Below the pieces are notes generated by a model. That model saw only the letters and a program-made list of their open reading frames with translations. It was not told the origin of the DNA and made no database searches. From Pyrenopolyporus hunteri (Eukaryota > Ascomycota > Sordariomycetes > Xylariales > Hypoxylaceae): 64,000 bases of DNA. The DNA is taken from NCBI GenBank assembly GCA_902806595.1, contig CADCXC010000014.1:620001-684000 (forward strand). The letters run 5' to 3'. Made by a program: the position numbers and the translations under genes. Positions 48,436-59,802 of this stretch are shown here, piece by piece. Positions within the stretch are counted from its first letter, which is position 1, and each line of letters opens with the position of its first letter.

Positions 48436-50467
48436 ATGGCGGTATCAGGGATGAAGCAGCCCTACTTCGGGCTCAAGGGTAAATGGTTGACCTTCTGGAT
48501 CACTGTATGTCGGGAACGCCCCCTTTTTTCGAATAGGTAACATGGAGACTGACACAATGACGATAGCTTGCCTGTGCTACGGACATGACTCTGTTCGGGT
48601 ACGACCAAGGAGTATTCAGCGGCGTCGTCATCTCGAAAGATTACCTTGACGTCCACAACTTGAACGGTCCGGAGAACACGAGCACCCTGTCTATCATTAC
48701 CTCGATCTACACCATTGGCTGCTTTCTGGGCGCTATCACCGCGTTCTACATAGGGGAGGTAATCGGCCGTAAGAAGACCGTCCTCGTCGGCACTGCGATT
48801 ATGAGTGTGGGCGCCATTCTTCAGACGAGTTCTTTCAGCGTTCCTCACATGATAGTTGCTCGTATTGTCACGGGGTAGGTTAAGCGGAATTATGTCAGAG
48901 ATTGTCTCCGAACTGACCAATATGATAGTATCGGTAACGGAATCAACACCGCAACCGCGCCCGTTTGGCAAACAGAGACTTCGAAGGTTCACAATAGAGG
49001 ACTGCTAGTTATGCTCGAGATGGGCTTGAACATTTTTGGCTTCTCCCTGAGTAACTGGATCAACTACGGAATGTCCTTCGTCGGAGGTTCTATCGGATGG
49101 AGATTCCCCCTGGCTCTTCAACTTGCATTCTGCTTGATCCTGTTCTCTACCATCCCTTGGCTGCCGGAGTCGCCAAGGTGAGTTCTATACCCCCCTTGTA
49201 ACCACTTCATGAACTTTATGTACTAACCCTGATTTTAGATGGCTACTTGCTCACGGGCACGAAGCTGAAGCTATTACTATCCTGGCAGACTTGGAAGACA
49301 AGCCGGTAGACGACCCGTACGTCGTTGCTGAGCGAGAAGAGATCATCTACGGCATCGAGTACGAACGCCAAAACGCGATTAACTGGGGTGACCTGCTCCG
49401 CGGCCGCACCAAGGCTGGCACCAAGACTATTCGACGATTGGTCCTCGGTTCTGGTACTCAGGCTATGCAACAATTCGGCGGCATCAATGGTACGTATAAG
49501 AGCACACCATTTTCATATGTTTTTATCGAGCCTAAGCTAATTTTCCGATAGTGAGTAATGGAACCTCGACTCCAACCCTTTTCGCGTTTGTCGCGCCCGA
49601 GATATAGCGCGGAGCATATCCCTAGCCATTGCTCCTCAATATACTAACATGGAATAGATCATGTCTTACTACCTCCCTACCGTACTGATCGAGTCCGTCA
49701 AGCTCGACGAAAGCATGGCTCGTCTCATCGCTGCCTGCGCCTCCGTCGCTTACCTTTTTGCGTCATTAATCGCGGCACCTCTGGTGGAAAAACTCGGTCG
49801 CCGTATCATGATGATGGTCTCGACCGCGATCCAACTGGTCTGCTTCTTGCTCGTCACCGTCCTGCTCCACTTTTCGGAGAAACCCGACTACCCTCACCAG
49901 ATCGAAGTGTCTAAGGCTTCTGTGGTGTGGTTTTTCATCTACTACATGGGTTTCGGCTTAGGAATGCTGGGAATCCCGTGGCTGTACCCCACCGAAATTA
50001 ACTCGTAAGTCTAAGACTATCTCAAGATCCGATAACAATCGGCAAGACCTTTCAGACAAGGGACTATACTAACCTATTACAGACTTCCCATGCGCACGAA
50101 AGGCGCCGCCGTCGCGACGATGACGAACTGGATCACGAACTTCATCGTCGTCGAAGTGACGCCGATCGGCATCCAGAAGCTGGGCTGGCGGTTCTACGTC
50201 ATCTGGACGGTCACCAACGCCTTCTTCCTGCCCGTCATATGGCTCTTCTACCCCGAGACCGCCAACCGCTCCCTCGAGGACCTCGACGCGTACTACCGCG
50301 ACAGCCCGCCCCTGGTCCTGCACAAGGACCGCGACTCCACCTCCGTGCGCCGCCCCGAGCGCTTCGTACAGGCCCAGGGCCGCGACATCGAGGAGGCGGC
50401 GAAGAACCTCGAGAGGCGAACTTCTGTATTTGTGCATGACGAAGGGGAGAAGTCGCTGAGCGACTGA
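48436..50467 (+). CDS. MFS sugar-porter family transporter
   Basis: Plasma-membrane sugar/H+ symporter of the major facilitator superfamily; the sugar is not predictable. Exons are 48436-48504, 48567-48874, 48929-49177, 49239-49488, 49658-50004 and 50083-50467, giving 535 aa. Family marks are FGYDQGVFSG in helix 1, GRKK after helix 2, PESPRWLL before the central loop, QQFGGIN-IMSYYLPT in helix 7, EKLGRR and the closing PETANRSLEDLD. It has twelve predicted helices and hydrophilic ends. Between exons 4 and 5 no single GT-AG intron keeps frame; a nested twin intron does (separate entry). The gene sits between two AT-rich elements of the same family. The last exon is much more GC-rich than the rest. 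Confidence 0.93.
49489..49657 (+). other. Spliceosomal twin intron (stwintron) in the sugar-porter gene
   Basis: An inner intron at 49490-49551 starts GTACGT, has a branch AGCTAAT and ends CGATAG. Removing it joins G49489 to TGAGT from 49552, which creates a GTGAGT donor. The outer intron is therefore G49489 plus 49552-49657, with branch ATACTAAC and end AATAG. Taking out both in turn joins AAT (49488) to ATC (49658) in frame and gives GGIN-IMSYYLPT. A single intron 49490-49657 shifts the frame. Confidence 0.85.
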
Positions 50468-50599
50468 GCGGTTGATTGGCCTGTGGATTTAAGTAGTTCT
50501 TTTGCGGGATACTAGTGGGTATATCAGGTCGTTCAGGGGTTGTGTGATTACGCTTGCTCATATGAGCCGAGATGTATGATAATGTTTTATGAACTACCC

Positions 50600-51323
50600 T
50601 GGCCCAAATGCCCGAAACCGCCAAACCGTCAAAACTTATAATCTTATAGTTTGATTATATAGTAGGCCCGTATTATGCGCTATATTATATTTTTTTTAAG
50701 TGTTAAGTTTATTATAATTATAAGGTATTTTAAGGTATTTAACGTTTTATTATATTAAATTAATTTAATTAATTAAAATATATTTTTATATTTTATTAAT
50801 TTTAAAATTTTTAATATTTTATAATTATTAAATTATAACGTATTTTCGTTAATTTTTTATACGTAATATATTAAACGATAATAATTTTAAACGTTATAAA
50901 ATTTATATTTATAATAAAACGATTAAATTTAAAAATTTTATAATTATAATAATGTTTATAATGATATTTATAATAATGTTTATAATAATATTTATAATAA
51001 TATTTATAATAATGTTTATAATAATATTTATAATAATATTTATAATAATGTTTATAATAATATTTATAATAATATAAAATAGTGTAAAATAGTGTAAAAT
51101 AGTGTAAAGTAATATTTATAACGAAATATAATATATATTTATAATAGTTAAAAGATAAAAATATTATATATAAAGGTATTATAATAAAACGTTAAGTGTG
51201 TTATAATTATAGTGGATTTAATATCTAAAAAAATATAGTATAGCGTATAGTGCGGGCTTATTATGTAATTAGATTATGAGATTATGAGTTTTAACGGTTT
51301 AGCGGTTTGGGTTAAATGGCCCA
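50600..51323. mobile_element. RIP-degraded terminal-inverted-repeat element B
   Basis: AT-rich relic of 724 bp, beginning 132 bp after the transporter stop. Its inverted ends (TGGCCCAAATGCCCGAAACCG on the left, the reverse complement of TGGGCCATTTAACCCAAACCG on the right) match those of element A. Similarity between the two ends runs for about 85 bp or more, through GCCCG and ACGCTATA-type words. No coding capacity is seen, so it is probably a non-autonomous copy. No target duplication is evident. Confidence 0.78.
50945..51075. repeat. AT minisatellite inside element B
   Basis: Tandem units of about 15 bp built from TTTATAATAATA and TTTATAATAATG alternate about nine times. They are followed by four AGTGTAAAAT units. 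Confidence 0.8.
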
Positions 51324-52254
51324 CCGTTTGAACTGTATAGCGGGTACGGGTATGTACTTAGATACGCCGGGATCTTAATTCAGCTATAGTATAGGGATTA
51401 GATTTTGATACCACTTTTTTATCTAAAACAATTCGATATGATGTTCAACGAATGAAGTCTTTCCCTAACCCCAACCCCAACCCTAACCCTAACCCATTTG
51501 TATTACCTAAATGACAGAACCGCATCTTTGTCCTCTGGTTAGTGCTGTTTAATTACTATACTTGATTCCTTTCCCCGTATGTTCCGGTGTTTCAATAACC
51601 TTTTTGGGCTTGAGGCTTTGGTGGGTGTAGCAAGACGGACGCTCGCGCTCTAATCGCAGTCGGGCTTCTAAGAGTTGGCGACATCTACGAGGGTCACTAA
51701 CTACATGTTGACCAGTAATTTATATATCTGGCTCCCGCCAATTGGCTTCTCCACGGACATCCCAGGGACTGCTTGGCGTTAAGAAGCGGATGTGGATGTA
51801 TAAGGAGTAGTGTGAGGCTATACGGAATTCGCCTTCGTACCGTGGCGAGGTCACCCGCGCTTCGGAAGCGGGTCGTGCATCGCTTATATTAAATTCTGCG
51901 GTGGCCCGCTTCGTGCCGACGTGCCCGATATAGGGTAGTCGGCCGAGGATGACGCGATGCTTCAGATGTGGATCCGAAGAAATACGAGCTCTACTAGCGC
52001 TCGATTGGAGCGTACGAGATCTCCCCGCAAGCTGAAAATGGTGGCAAAGACGAACGGTGCGGACTGAGCTGTGAGTGAGGGGGTCTTTTATTATGAAGTT
52101 AGGTCTGGGTTTTGAATAGGGACTTCTAGATGGGACAGGCAAGCCGGCTGTTTACTGTTTATAGGGCGTTAATATGTTAGGAGAGATGGGGGTATCATTT
52201 ATACAAACAATGAGTTGAGTCTATATGATAGAAATACGTCTTCGTGATGTTTAC
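51324..52254. other. Intergenic region between element B and PrsW gene
   Basis: Includes the telomere-type array at 51463-51495. A 140-codon minus-strand frame (51720-52142) starts with TTG, not ATG, and resembles nothing known. Confidence 0.5.
51463..51495. repeat. Interstitial telomere-type repeat (CCCTAA)n
   Basis: The run reads CCCTAACC, then two CCCCAA variants, then CCCTAACCCTAACCC, about five units in all. It matches the fungal telomere repeat TTAGGG on the minus strand. It lies 140 bp beyond element B. Confidence 0.9.
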
Positions 52255-53283
52255 CTAATTCGACTTCTTCTGCCGAAAGTCAGTCTTCGCCGCGTTCGCG
52301 TCGGTCCCAGCGACCTTGGAATGGTCACGACTTCTCCACGTAGCAAACGTTTTCCGGACAACAAGCGCTAGCGTAGCCTCGATCGTTAGGGCGACACCCA
52401 GAACCATCATCAGCGATTTGCCATGCGGATGCACCCATCCGATGTTGCCGTCCAGCGCGCTAGCACCGAATAGCGAGAAGTCCCAGATCCCATGGAAGAC
52501 GGCGGGGAGGCATATGATTCGCGCTAGACTTAAGGCCTCGCCGCGAAATTCCCGGCGCGCAACACTGAGGCCGATGAGCAAGCCGCCCATCATGTGCATA
52601 GGCGAACCGATAAGTACGCGCTCGACGAGGGACAACGCGAGGTGCGCAGCACCCTTGTTCTCCTTCACGGCGGCGTATAGGAAGCCGATGTTTTCAAAGG
52701 TGCTGAAGCCCAGAGCTGCGGCGGCCCCTAGCGTGACGTAGTTGTGCTCGTGCGTGACGCGGCCGCGGCGCCGCGCATACGCCAGCCCGGAGTACTTGAG
52801 GAGCTCTTCGGGGATACTCGCCCCGAAGAAGGCGAACAGGAGCATGAAGACCCAGTACTGCCACTGGCTGGCCATCTGCTGCCTCGTGGCCAGTGTCTCG
52901 GCGTCTAGGCTGGCGACTTTGTTTTCGCTCCTTGTGAGCTCGGTAATGAGTGTGGATGCCGAGGACGGGAAAAGAGCGTAGCTAAATAGGTATAGTAGCG
53001 GGAACTGAACTAGCATGATGACGATGATGCCGACGGTGCCGATGAGTGTGTATGTCCAGATGAAGGTCTCGAGATCCGTTCTCTGACTGGCCGGGCGCGC
53101 GCGGTCATAGCGGAGGAGACAAAATGTCGGTGCTAGAGTAAAGGGGGATAGCAACGCGGCGAGGGGTGATGCGATTCCGAGAGCGATGAGAACGGCGGGC
53201 AAGATAGCCCAAATTAGGATTCTCGTGGAGCGAGAGAATTGAGTCGGACTTGATGGCCCCGGGGACTTGTGTTTTTCTTCCAT
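52255..53283 (-). CDS. PrsW-family intramembrane protease-like protein
   Basis: Integral membrane protein of the PrsW/CAAX-protease-like superfamily. In Bacillus PrsW performs site-1 cleavage of an anti-sigma factor; the role of fungal members is unknown. Single exon, 342 aa, with about eight hydrophobic helices. The diagnostic motifs are present in order: PEELLKY (about 160), FSTFENIGF (about 194), SPMHMMGG (about 229) and FHGIWDF (about 263), supplying the Glu and His residues expected at the active site. Both termini are polar; the C-terminus is Lys/Asn-rich. It is divergent from the P450 gene, with a tRNA gene between. Confidence 0.88.
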   Translation of the reverse strand: MEEKHKSPGPSSPTQFSRSTRILIWAILPAVLIALGIASPLAALLSPFTLAPTFCLLRYDRARPASQRTDLETFIWTYTLIGTVGIIVIMLVQFPLLYLFSYALFPSSASTLITELTRSENKVASLDAETLATRQQMASQWQYWVFMLLFAFFGASIPEELLKYSGLAYARRRGRVTHEHNYVTLGAAAALGFSTFENIGFLYAAVKENKGAAHLALSLVERVLIGSPMHMMGGLLIGLSVARREFRGEALSLARIICLPAVFHGIWDFSLFGASALDGNIGWVHPHGKSLMMVLGVALTIEATLALVVRKTFATWRSRDHSKVAGTDANAAKTDFRQKKSN

Positions 53284-53761
53284 ACCGAGTTGTGTAGATG
53301 CAACAGTTTCCTATAGTTGCCTCAGCTGTGATGATTGATCAAGGTGTGGGTGATATTAGCTTAGAATTGGTTCTCAGCATGGAATTATGTACCCAAGTAT
53401 TATGATAGATATTTCAGGAACTTGAATAGTAGTATGTTGTCACCGAGAAGCGTTGTCTAAATACGCCATGATGAAATTTCTATTTCTATTTGCTAAGTGA
53501 ATTTCCCTCGAAAACCTTGGCAGCTAGACCGGTCGCTTCGTTGCTCAATTGAGTATATTCGTATCAACCAACCTAGGCATCTGCACCTACTTAGAACGGA
53601 CCTTGAACGATGGAGAAGGAGTCATCAAATTGGAAACTAAAGAACTGGTCGATTGAAAAAAAAAAATAGAAAATCAAATATTGAAATATGCCCAATGGTG
53701 TTCGGAGGGTGCCGTGAGGTGAATAACGCGAAAAAAAATTGAATTGGGACATTCGTAAGAG
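53284..53761. other. Short intergenic region between PrsW gene and tRNA-Ser
   Basis: About 480 bp with an A-run near 53658 and nothing else recognisable. It holds the 5' flank of the PrsW gene and the downstream flank of the tRNA, where the T-run on the tRNA strand at 53736-53728 could act as the RNA polymerase III terminator. Confidence 0.5.
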
Positions 53762-53862
53762 CGACGCCTGCAGGATTCGAACCTGCGCTCCCGAAGGAAA
53801 TGCCTTCCAGTATATAGCAAGTATATAGCAGGGCATCGCGTTAACCACTCCGCCAAAGCGCC
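53762..53862 (-). tRNA. tRNA-Ser(GCU) with an intron
   Basis: Reading the minus strand from 53862, the acceptor GGCGCTT pairs with AGGCGTC. The D arm (GGCGGAGTGGTTAACGC), the anticodon stem ATGCC/GGCAT, a long serine-type variable arm (TTTCCTTCGGGAGC) and the T arm GCAGG-TTCGAAT-CCTGC are all present. The anticodon is GCT at 53829-53827. A 20-nt intron (53825-53806) sits one base after the anticodon, as usual for nuclear tRNAs. The A and B boxes for RNA polymerase III lie in the D and T arms. An 11-bp unit is duplicated across the anticodon and intron. Confidence 0.93.
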
Positions 53863-54199
53863 TTACTTGCTGGTTGGTGACAGACTGCTTCTTATTAGCA
53901 TATATATGGTTAGTTTTTACAGTAAAGATTTTGATAGGTGGGCCGGGACAAAAGGAAGCGTAATACCGTCTATCGCGATAACTCCGGATAACTGAATACT
54001 TGTACAATACATCGACTGGTCCATACATGGTAACATGCTACTCTGCCTTCTGACATGGCTTGAAGTAAGATATATATAACTAATGTAACTATTGGTTGTT
54101 AGCAACATGTCCTTTTAAACCTCTAATCTACCCTTCCGCAAGGTGCCTTAACTTGAATTCCAGTAGCAGTTGACCTCAAGTACAGTTCCTCGAAGGGCC

Positions 54200-56029
54200 A
54201 TGGATCGCATTTATGCCACCAGCGAGTATGTACTCGGCGTCGTGGATGTGCGGGTGCTCGCCGTCCCATTTGCTATTATTTTATGGTTTACTTACACCAT
54301 ATTCTTTCGTGCGGACTTTACTAGCGCCGTAAATGAACCCCCACACCTCAAGGATACCATCCCCTATGTCTCTAATACCTTCCAAAACTTGACCAATATG
54401 GGTGATTTCCTGGGAAGGGCTATGTAAGATCTCCTATATGAACTGATTTGATAGATTCCTTGCTAAAATCACTTAGTCCGATACTGCGTGAAAACTCGGT
54501 TCTCAAGTTCAACATCGGCTTGAGACCAGTCTATTGGGTAACAGGCCCCAATCTTGTCCAGAAGCTGTTCGCGCCGAGTCCCTCGTTGAACTCAAACCTG
54601 GTTCCGCTCCTGCTTCAGGATAAGTTATGGGGGATGCCGAAGGATGAGCACAAAAGATTTGCGGCCGATAGGACTGGGCGGTTGAAAACCCCTATCCCAG
54701 GAACGATGAGCAGCCCGGACCAGAAGCGCTTGTGGTATACCGAGCATCAAATATACGACAAGTATCTCACCCATCCGACATACAGTAATCAGTTAGGTCA
54801 GCGTTTCTTCAACCTGCTAACTGAACGCCTTGACGAATTTCCTACGACTGAGTGGTCTACCGTTAGCATCTATAAATTTCTTAGGCATGTCATTTCTGAG
54901 ACTGCCATAATCACCGTACTAGGATCTCGCATGGTTGAGCTCAATCCCGGTCTTATCGAATCTCTCTGGGATTTAGATGCCAACCTTGGAAAATTGGTCT
55001 GGGGATTACCTAGCTTCATCACGCCCCGGCCCTACAAGATACGAGACAGCCTCCGTGACATGACGAAGAAGTACTTGGAGTCGGCGTGGGCTAATTTTGA
55101 CTGGGATGGCCCCGATGCCGATTCCGACTGGGAACCTCACTTCGGTGCGCGAGTGTCTCGCGAGGTCGCAATATGGATTAAGGAGAACAACTTGTCGATG
55201 AAAACTGCGTCGGGCCACACCGTTGCAAGGCTACTTGGGTTAGTCTATATGGAGAAATGCTTCGTCGGCTAAGCTAAACATTGATAGACTCAACGCAAAT
55301 AGCGTCCCTTCTGTAACGTGGGCGATCATAGAAGCTCTGCATAGGCCTGGGCTACTACAAGATGTGCGAGATGAAGTACAAAAAGCAATCGTCGTTGATG
55401 AAAACACAGGCGAACACCGCATTAACACTCAAACGCTATTGTCGCTACCTCTATTACAGGCCATTTTTGTTGAGACGTTACGCTTGCACACATCGTACAA
55501 CTTAACCCGCGAAGTTACGAATACTATTTCTATTGGGGGCTATCGTATGGAAAAGGGGTCTCTCATACAGGCTCCCACGAATATGGCCCACTTAGATGAG
55601 ACTGTCTGGGCAATAGGTGGCCACCCCGCGTCTGAGTTCTGGCCTGGGAGACATATCCAGCTTATCGAAACCGAGGATGCTTCCGGAAATAAGGTCACTC
55701 GACCTGATTTCGTTATGAAAGCCCGCCCTAGTTCATTCTTCCCGTTCGGTAAGTCCATGTTCTATTAATACCAGGCTTTATCTAGTGGCTAACAGGTCAA
55801 ACCGGCAGGAGGGGGCAATGTAGTCTGCCCCGGGCGCCACTTTGCGAGGCAACAGATTATCATGAGCCTTGCTATCATAGTCTCGAAGTTCGACATAGAA
55901 TTCGTGGAGTGGACGACTCTAGACGGCAGGAAGTCCGACCGTCCGGCCATGAATGACAAAGACTATAGTGGAACTGTAGCCACCCCGCCAGATCGGGACA
56001 TGAAAATCCGCTGGAAGAGACTATGGTAG
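54200..56029 (+). CDS. Cytochrome P450 monooxygenase
   Basis: ER-anchored haem-thiolate monooxygenase; substrate unknown. Exons are 54200-54423, 54477-55238, 55288-55748 and 55809-56029, giving 555 aa. Introns are 49-60 nt. The N-terminal anchor is VLAVPFAIILWFTYTIFF. The I-helix reads LNANSVPSVTWAII, the ANANS type found in many fungal P450s instead of AGxDT. The K-helix has ETLRLH and the haem loop FPFGGGGNVVCPGRHFARQQ with Cys489. It resembles the fungal P450s related to CYP7/CYP8, but I would not assign a family number. It begins a run of possible accessory metabolism genes. Confidence 0.93.
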
Positions 56030-57047
56030 CATAACTCATTGTAATGAATAATTCTGATATTGATGTGATTAGCTATCTATGCTAGTAGATGCGCCGCCTT
56101 CATACATCTACAGCGAGTCCGGGTTGCTTTATTCGGTAAATTCAGTAAACGAATTGTAACCCTCTTCTATGCATCTAGATATATGTGCGTATACATACTG
56201 CTGGAGCTCGCCACTCATTACTGGACTAGGAACCGCAGCCGTTACCAAACTAAATGAGGTTTGGTTGGGGTGGACTGGGGTGATCGGATTCGTAGTAGGC
56301 TATATTTGAGATTGTATACCTACCTACCTACCAACTTGGCTAACTTAGCCCCCAAATACTACCCTATCTTCCTCCGTGCCTCCATGTTGCGTCGAATACT
56401 GCGCAAGCGTCTTTCCTTGGCGATCTGAATGGACAAGCATCCGGCGGGCCATCCGAACCGTAACAGAACCGTCTTGTTACGGTTGCGCTCACAAGGACTT
56501 GTATTGGCTTACTGGCTTGTATGGGGGGGTAAGATGGACCGGACTAGGTGTTCTTAATGCTGCCTCTACATGTAGCAAGGGATTATTGTCCTGCAGCTGA
56601 TGTAGGACTGGCGATATCTGGGTGTGCCGTCACCTGATTTGATTTACCTAGGCCTTGCTGACAACACTCAGCTTCAGCTGCCCTTCATGGAGAGGGAGGC
56701 ACACTGGTTCTGCTTCGAGAAGATTATGTGTTGCCAATATGTTGCATTCTCGAAGTTGCATTCTCAAAGTCAATCCTAACCGCTGTTGCTTTTGTATTGC
56801 AACAAGAACGCCCCTGATAGCCTTTTTGCAGGTCGTTTAGGCTCGTAAGAGGCAATCCTAGGTGGTCCTGCACGCAGATTATCTGGATGGCTGACTACGT
56901 ATATACATGTTGGGCTGCATGAGGACTTCTCCGCACGAAATCTTACTCGCCAGGCTTCGTCTGACCCGTCGTATTGGCCGCCTCCACTAAATTCGCTGAT
57001 TCTCGGGCGCGGGCTGGCTTCCATCGTGAACCATCATCGCAAACTAG
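56030..57047. other. Intergenic region between P450 and rhodopsin-like gene
   Basis: About 1 kb with no recognised gene. It contains a CCTA run near 56320-56332. Confidence 0.55.
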
Positions 57048-58329
57048 ATGGCCGAACCTGGCTCGCTGGATCAGTTGATCCCCTTCCCAACAGAGATCAA
57101 CGACACGCATAAGGTGTATAGAATTGCGATCGCCTGTATAGTGCTCTGCATCATCACGACGGGTGTCGTGGCAACACGCCTGACGTTTCGAGCTTGGGCT
57201 GGGGCTTTGGGGTTGGACGACTATGCTATTATACCATCAACTGTGAGAGAAACTCCCCGTTTGCGCCCTTGCTTCTTCTCATTCTTCGGTAGATTCTTTA
57301 CATAGGTTGGTCTGGTTTAGCAGCATACATCAACCTCAATGCAGGAGTCGACAAGCCTCTATACGAGATTACTCTGGGGGAGTATACGCTATGGTTTAAG
57401 GGGATCGCGGCCACTGCCTGGCTTTATCCAATAATGTCAGGCAGCATCAGAGTCTCAATCACCATATTTTATATGCGAATTTTCGGCGAGGGCAATAACA
57501 TGAAAACGAGGCGCCTTCTATGGGTGTTTCTAGTTTTGCAGGTTCTCTATGTCATCGTGTTTTCCATCACGCCGGCATTCACCTGCAACCCCCTTTATTA
57601 CGGATGGCGTCCAACGGAGCGTTACCTACACTGCAATGACTTCTACTACACCTACTCGACAATCGGCCTTTACAGTGTTAGCCTGGCATACGACGTTTTC
57701 TTGCTCGTATTTCCGATATATCCCGTTATGAAGCTTAACATGGATCGAAGGAGACGGTTCGGTGTTCTGATAATCTTCATGCTTGGTGCTGCGTAAGTTC
57801 TTCGCCTCTGGCTTACTTCGTTAGCAAAGACTAATATTGGGTCCAGAGCCAGCATTGCTGCGGCGTTAAAGTTGGCGCTGTTCGTTGATGCTATTCGGGT
57901 ATATGTGAACACAGATCCCGTTTGTTAGTATCATCAATTCTTGGTCAAAATGATTATTGCTAACGAGAGCACGTAGATCTGCGATACTTAGCCTCGCGCT
58001 TTATCCCGGGGTCGTTTAACAATTACGGAGAGACATTCTGGATCCCGTGCCAGGTCGAAGCTACTGTTGCCCTTATCGGAGCATCGTTACCAGCACTCAA
58101 TCACCAATTGAGAGCCGTAGCTGGCCAATTCTCGCGAGCATGGTCTACCATGACATCGGGCACGAAGACTTCAACGTATAACTCACAATCAGACCCGCGA
58201 GTGTACAGCAGCGGGCAAGCGGGCAGCAAAGGATTTCGACCCCTGAATGAATCGGAGATCGAGCTACGGGAGGGGGTAAGAAATAAACACGATACTGTAT
58301 CGCACTCTACAGAACGCCCGAGCTTATAA
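57048..58329 (+). CDS. Fungal-rhodopsin-domain integral membrane protein (SAT4/Pth11-related)
   Basis: Seven-helix membrane protein of the fungal rhodopsin-domain family; function mostly unknown, with some members placed in secondary-metabolite clusters or acting as surface sensors. Exons are 57048-57242, 57293-57792, 57847-57923 and 57977-58329, giving 374 aa. The first acceptor (CGGTAG, 57292) was chosen because it yields ILYIGWSGLAAYINLNAGVDKP-type sequence expected of helix 2 and keeps frame. Marks are WAGALGLDDY, GEYTLWFKG, AWLYPIMSGSIRVSI, a Cys pair around helix 3-4 (FTCNPLYYGW, YLHCNDFYY) and FNNYGETFWIPCQVEA. The C-terminal tail is polar. No CFEM domain precedes it, so it is not a full Pth11-type receptor. 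Confidence 0.88.
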
Positions 58330-59802
58330 TATTCACTAGCGGGGTATGTTGAAAGGGGGTTTCGTGTTGTAGCACCGAATCTCCCTGTTTTATTAAAGGC
58401 ATAACTTGTAAAAATGTTCGAGTACATGCTGTACGCATGAATAGGTTATATATATGCATTTTAGTTCTAAATTAAGCGAGTAAAGCAGTCTTATGGGAAA
58501 TCCCATGTGACGTTGGTTATCCTATCATGTGAACTCTTATATGCTAAGCCCCTTGCGATCGGCTTTGAGTGACGAATACAAGTATGTCGAACCTCTGAGG
58601 TGCCTATTGAAACCAAATTAGCAACCAACGTGACTCCAGGGGTCTCCTATGCAATTATATTTCTGGCGTAAAATCAATAATCATGACGTTATTTTAACTA
58701 GAGTAATTGTGAAATCGGTCCTCCCTGACTAAGGCGTAGAGAACTTAACCGACTAGCAATTGAGTACCGAGATGGGTACTTATGGTTAAGTAAGTTGAGA
58801 ACACAGTTGGCAGATCATCAGAGAAGATATAAGAACAGGAGAATAAATACAAATCATGGCGTTACATGGAGATTAGGCCTATCTCCAGAGTACCATGTAA
58901 GTTGGTCTTCAAACGTGGACGTCCACGTAAGCGGTAAGATTCGGGCGCGAATAAAGTACTCGATTTCCGTTATGGGAATGTCGATTAGCACAACAGACAT
59001 ACTCTAGTTTGTCGTAGAGCCGGTTTGTCGGGACGAACGCAATGAGGGCTACCATACAATTATGTGCCATCCACCAAAGTACACTGCAGCATGCGCCGTC
59101 CAGCTCCTTAAAGTAGAGTTAGTGGGATGAACGAGGTGGAATTTATGTAGCTTCTGGCGTCTTATAACGAGATTAGACACCAAGACTATCACAGGATACC
59201 GGATAGGTGATATGAGGCCGGTCTAGAATTTCTCTAGAAGGATTTGCGACATATTCTGATCCTCTCCGGGGTTGTTCGGGGTTGATGTGCAGTAAAACGA
59301 CAAGGAGCTGAAGCTGGAGCTGAGGCTAGCGGCTTGCGGCCCAGGGATTATTGTTTCAATATCCCACGGACCCGATGACCTATGTAGGTAGATAGCAGGA
59401 TTCAATGGCGAGCTCAAAACAAGCGATAATAGATCAAAAGATGGGTTAAAATCCGACGTATTAAAGTGCTCGTGAAAACAACAAAGAATAGGATCTTGAT
59501 CTACATTAATTAATCTCTCAGATTAAGAAAACAATTCTACCCACACCGCAGTGCACCAACAGTCCGGCCGAGGCAGCCGAAGCATTCCTCTCCCTGCAGA
59601 TCTGTTGTAATTTCTTGGCGATTAATAAACCGTATATTGCATCCCTATTGGTCCCTTTCCAAGTAGGTTGTAACACTACATCAATTGCGGTGCATCAAAG
59701 AAAGGGATGTTTCTGACGGCCAGTGGTGGTGGTAGGACGGATTACGCCGCGTTGCATTTGGTATTAGCCAAGACGGCGATCTTAGGGAAGCTCTAGGAGG
59801 CT
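58330..59802. other. Intergenic region upstream of the first FAD oxidase
   Basis: About 1.5 kb, no gene recognised. It includes an ATATATAT run near 58448 and a CT/AG-rich run at 59290-59330. Confidence 0.55.

Noticed and set aside
49490..49657. Single 168-nt intron model in the sugar porter
   Set aside because: It leaves one extra base and shifts the frame, destroying the second half of the transporter.
51720..52142. 140-codon minus-strand open frame
   Set aside because: It begins with TTG, has no in-frame ATG near its start and resembles no known protein; probably chance.
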